A DNA stretch of 23,587 bases from Prevotella sp. CAG:732. Its GTDB lineage: Bacteria; Bacteroidota; Bacteroidia; Bacteroidales; Bacteroidaceae. Where the stretch lies: positions 1 through 23,587 of the forward strand of contig FR893293.1 in the NCBI GenBank assembly GCA_000436035.1, written 5' to 3'. The notes beneath the pieces were generated by a model. That model ran no database searches. It saw nothing but the letters and a program-made list of their open reading frames with translations, and was not told the DNA's origin. Shown here one piece after another: positions 21,150 through 23,587 of the stretch (position 1 is the stretch's first letter; each line of letters opens with the position of its first letter). The position numbers and the translations under genes are program-made.

Positions 21150-23587
21150 CTAATTATTAATTCGTAATTGATACCCCCCTTCTCTTCCACAGAACTCAGG
21201 GCTATAGGTGCATTGAGCAGAGCAAGAGCCAGACTGATATTCACCTTGTCTATCCACGAAATACTCGATTTCTACCACATGTTTACCCTTAGATAAACGA
21301 TCGAAATAGAAATTTGTTGCATCATCGTGTGGAGCGACATAGCAGCCCATTCCCCATTGATACCCACTCAACTGATTGACGGGTTCGAGACAAGCGGCAC
21401 GACGATCGATGACCTTGACGAAGTCATAATCACGGTCTGCCACGATGGTCAAGACCACCTTCACCTTGTCACCTACTTGGGCTTTCGAGGTCACCTTGCG
21501 AGTCACCTTGATACCCGATTCGGCATTTGCTATCTCAGAGATAGGTTGCTTGAACTCGGCATAGACAGCTCCCCAACTGGTATAGTCCGACTTCTTGTCG
21601 ATGGAGAGTTGGGTCGCCATTCCAGCTCTTTCCGTCTTGACATATGCGAGTGTCGTGGAATCCTTCGGCATTGGCAAGGTCTTGCCATCGAGCTTGAGGA
21701 TGGCGTTGTCAGCCTGTCGGTTCCAATTTTTCTCATTGCCTTGCATAAAGGCATAGACTGCATCCACCACATTCACTGGGTTATCTTTCCACTCCTGGGT
21801 GCGCTTAGACATGAGGAGCCAACGCTGCATCTCCTCGATGGTCTGCTGTTTGCTGATAGCAGACGATGCTGATAAAGAAGCAGATATAGTCTGAGCATCC
21901 AAAGCCTGTAGAGCCTCGATGGCAGCCACCTCTGTCGGAATCTTATAGTTTCTCCAACTATAGTACGCCTTGCGAGTATCATAATATCTGCCCATATCCT
22001 CACGATAGACTGAATATTCCTCCATGCTCTTCAAGTAGTCGGCAGCCGTCTTGTAATCGTAGTTTAGGGCGAGTATCACAGCAGCCTTCGCCTTGCCATA
22101 GATGGTCAACGAACCGGTCATCTTCTTCAGTTTTCCGAGGAGATAATCCATGTCATTCAAAGCAGGAGCTTTGAGTTTCACACAAGTCCCATCCATTGCG
22201 ACAATATAGAGATAATGCAAAGCCATCTCGCTTGGCGTAGCCTGATAAGCCTCGCCTTTCTTGCCATTGCGAGCGGCTTTCTGTGCAGCCTTTGCCTCAT
22301 CCTCCTTCATCGTCTTCACCTCACGAGCCGTTTGCTGACGCAGATAGTCGATAGCCCCGGAAAGCATACTTGCTGTAGAGGATTGTCTGCCTACGATGGC
22401 ATTGAGACGAACCATCATCTCTGCCACAGCCGTGGTCATATATCTACTGCCGCTCATGCCCTTCCACCAAGAGAAAGAGCCATCCTTGTTTTGGAGTTTT
22501 TTCAAGAGAGCGACATACTTGTTCACCTTAGTCAGCAAAGTATCAGAAGCCGAAGTCAAGCCAGAAGCATCGTCGATGTCCTTGGCATTCACGTTTGTGA
22601 TCTTCTGGATATGGCGACTGAGGGTGTTGGCATAGATAGCAGCCATCAAGGAGAGCGCATCCTCCTCGGTAGGATTGCTGATGGAAGGAAGTGCCTTCAA
22701 CATCAACCAACTTGGATTGTTGGTATATTCCACGGTGACCTTTGCCTCCTCTGTTCCCTTTGCCTGCTTGCCCTCCTTGTCCAGGAAGAGTTTGCTCAGG
22801 TCGAAGTTCTGTTCACCCTGCTGATGCAAGGTGATAGGCAGCGTATTCACTACGAGTTCACGATCACTCAAGACCGGCAGATAGTGCTGTTCACCATCGC
22901 TGTATCCGTTTCCGGCAGCCACCACCTTATTAATATATACACCCTCTTTCAGACCTTGAACATCGAAAGAAACGGTAGCAGAACCCTCAGCATTGATGCT
23001 GTAGTTCTGCGTTTTCTGCCAAACCACCTTCTGGGTTTCAGCATCCAGAATCTGCATGCGGACATTGCCGCTCACCTTCTTGTCAGAGGTATTGGAGAGC
23101 TTAGCCACGATGGTAGCCTTGTCGCCCTCACGCAGGAAGCGAGGCATGTTAGGCTGCACCATCACGGTCTTCTGAGCCACTGCCTCATCCACCAGCAAAC
23201 CGTTGCGCATCTCCTTGTCGTGCGCCAATCCCATGAACTTCCAGGTAGTCACGCTCTCCGGCAGGGTAAATCTGATGGCTACGTTGCCATTGTTGTCACT
23301 CTCCAAGGCAGGATAGAAGAAGGCAGTCTCGTTCAGGTTTTCACGCACCTGCACATTGTCAAGGTACTGTCCTACGTCTGAGCCAGAACCACCGGCAAAC
23401 TGCGGCATCTCCTCTACTACATCAAAAACCTTGTTGGCAGATGGAGCAGCCGCTCCGACACGGGTCATTTTAGAGCCGAAAATCCTGATGACTTTCGCTT
23501 CTTCCTTAACCAGCTCGTCTTTCTTTATACGAACAGCCTCAACGGTTCCGCCAGAAGAACGTTCCAACTTGCTCAGCTCCACCGCTT
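21150..23587 (-). CDS. Alpha-2-macroglobulin family protein, C-terminal part (5' end outside window)
   Basis: The frame runs off the window edge; about 811 residues are visible of a protein that is usually 1,800-1,950 in this phylum. Seen in order: a linker with VFDVVEEMPQFAGG (52-65), a motif otherwise known from TonB-linked domains; the A2M signature domain (about 80-130, ETAFFYPAL to VTTWKFMGLAHD); Ig-like strands; a long alpha-alpha toroid (about 295-620) with KNKDGSFSWWKG-like repeats; and a C-terminal receptor-like domain (about 680-810). Where many members have the thioester CxEQ, this one has PTEEDALSLM (near residue 304), so no thioester can form. Such proteins are periplasmic or outer-membrane protease traps or envelope factors. 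No pbpC neighbour is visible. Confidence 0.88.
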   Translation of the reverse strand, partial: AVELSKLERSSGGTVEAVRIKKDELVKEEAKVIRIFGSKMTRVGAAAPSANKVFDVVEEMPQFAGGSGSDVGQYLDNVQVRENLNETAFFYPALESDNNGNVAIRFTLPESVTTWKFMGLAHDKEMRNGLLVDEAVAQKTVMVQPNMPRFLREGDKATIVAKLSNTSDKKVSGNVRMQILDAETQKVVWQKTQNYSINAEGSATVSFDVQGLKEGVYINKVVAAGNGYSDGEQHYLPVLSDRELVVNTLPITLHQQGEQNFDLSKLFLDKEGKQAKGTEEAKVTVEYTNNPSWLMLKALPSISNPTEEDALSLMAAIYANTLSRHIQKITNVNAKDIDDASGLTSASDTLLTKVNKYVALLKKLQNKDGSFSWWKGMSGSRYMTTAVAEMMVRLNAIVGRQSSTASMLSGAIDYLRQQTAREVKTMKEDEAKAAQKAARNGKKGEAYQATPSEMALHYLYIVAMDGTCVKLKAPALNDMDYLLGKLKKMTGSLTIYGKAKAAVILALNYDYKTAADYLKSMEEYSVYREDMGRYYDTRKAYYSWRNYKIPTEVAAIEALQALDAQTISASLSASSAISKQQTIEEMQRWLLMSKRTQEWKDNPVNVVDAVYAFMQGNEKNWNRQADNAILKLDGKTLPMPKDSTTLAYVKTERAGMATQLSIDKKSDYTSWGAVYAEFKQPISEIANAESGIKVTRKVTSKAQVGDKVKVVLTIVADRDYDFVKVIDRRAACLEPVNQLSGYQWGMGCYVAPHDDATNFYFDRLSKGKHVVEIEYFVDRQGEYQSGSCSAQCTYSPEFCGREGGYQLRINN

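Noticed and set aside
22215..23381. 388-codon plus-strand ORF inside the alpha-2-macroglobulin gene
   Set aside because: The His/Leu/Ser-rich translation with no recognisable motif lies opposite a clear gene.
1..23587. CRISPR arrays, prophage or toxin-antitoxin genes
   Set aside because: No regularly spaced repeats, integrase, phage structural gene or recognisable toxin-antitoxin pair was found on either strand.

Overview
The window reads as a chromosomal segment of a Bacteroidota bacterium, most likely Bacteroidales and probably Prevotellaceae (Prevotella/Segatella-like). Reasons: promoters follow the Bacteroides pattern (TTG, about 20 bases, TAnnTTTG), Shine-Dalgarno sites are weak or absent, and the gene set is typical of the phylum (BspA-type leucine-rich repeat protein, PorE- and PorQ-like type IX secretion components, DUF1573, DUF6249 and DUF5056 proteins, a TonB motor operon with two ExbD proteins, an alpha-2-macroglobulin family protein). 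The genus is an inference; there is no rRNA to confirm it.

Left part, 1-5.0 kb, plus strand: the 3' end of an NCS2 purine/pyrimidine permease with a strong terminator, a leucine-rich repeat protein with a Lys/Glu/Ser tail, then a polyphosphate/phosphate module: ppk1 (polyphosphate kinase), a Ppx/GppA phosphatase that overlaps it by ATGA, and the start of a PiT phosphate transporter. Two of the three phosphate genes are broken. ppk1 is frameshifted at a run of ten G, and the PiT gene stops after about 88 codons, where it joins a second, 94 % identical copy of the NCS2 permease 3' end.

Middle, 5.0-11.2 kb: a PorE-like lipoprotein (TPR, beta-propeller, CRD, OmpA domains) on the plus strand; a tightly overlapped minus-strand operon DUF6249 membrane protein, ECF sigma factor, DUF5056 putative anti-sigma factor; then a plus-strand pair, an RsmF-type rRNA m5C methyltransferase and dihydrofolate reductase.

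Middle right, 11.2-17.0 kb, all minus strand: tonB, a polyprenyl diphosphate synthase, a TatD nuclease, tRNA-Ser(GGA), exbB, a four-helix membrane protein of unknown role, exbD, exbD and an Lrp/AsnC regulator. This supplies the energy-coupling machinery for TonB-dependent uptake.

Right part, 17.1-23.6 kb: porQ and cmk on the plus strand face ispH, a DUF1573 protein and a 5'-truncated alpha-2-macroglobulin family gene on the minus strand. Between cmk and ispH is a gene-free stretch with a complete promoter and a terminator about 100 bases apart, a good candidate for a small RNA; a second, weaker candidate lies after folA.

Most of the window is housekeeping. The unusual points are the double break in the polyphosphate/phosphate module, the PiT::NCS2 junction, the Lys/Ser/acidic tail encoded next to ppk1, and the two orphan promoter-terminator units. 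No CRISPR array, transposase, integrase or phage gene is visible.
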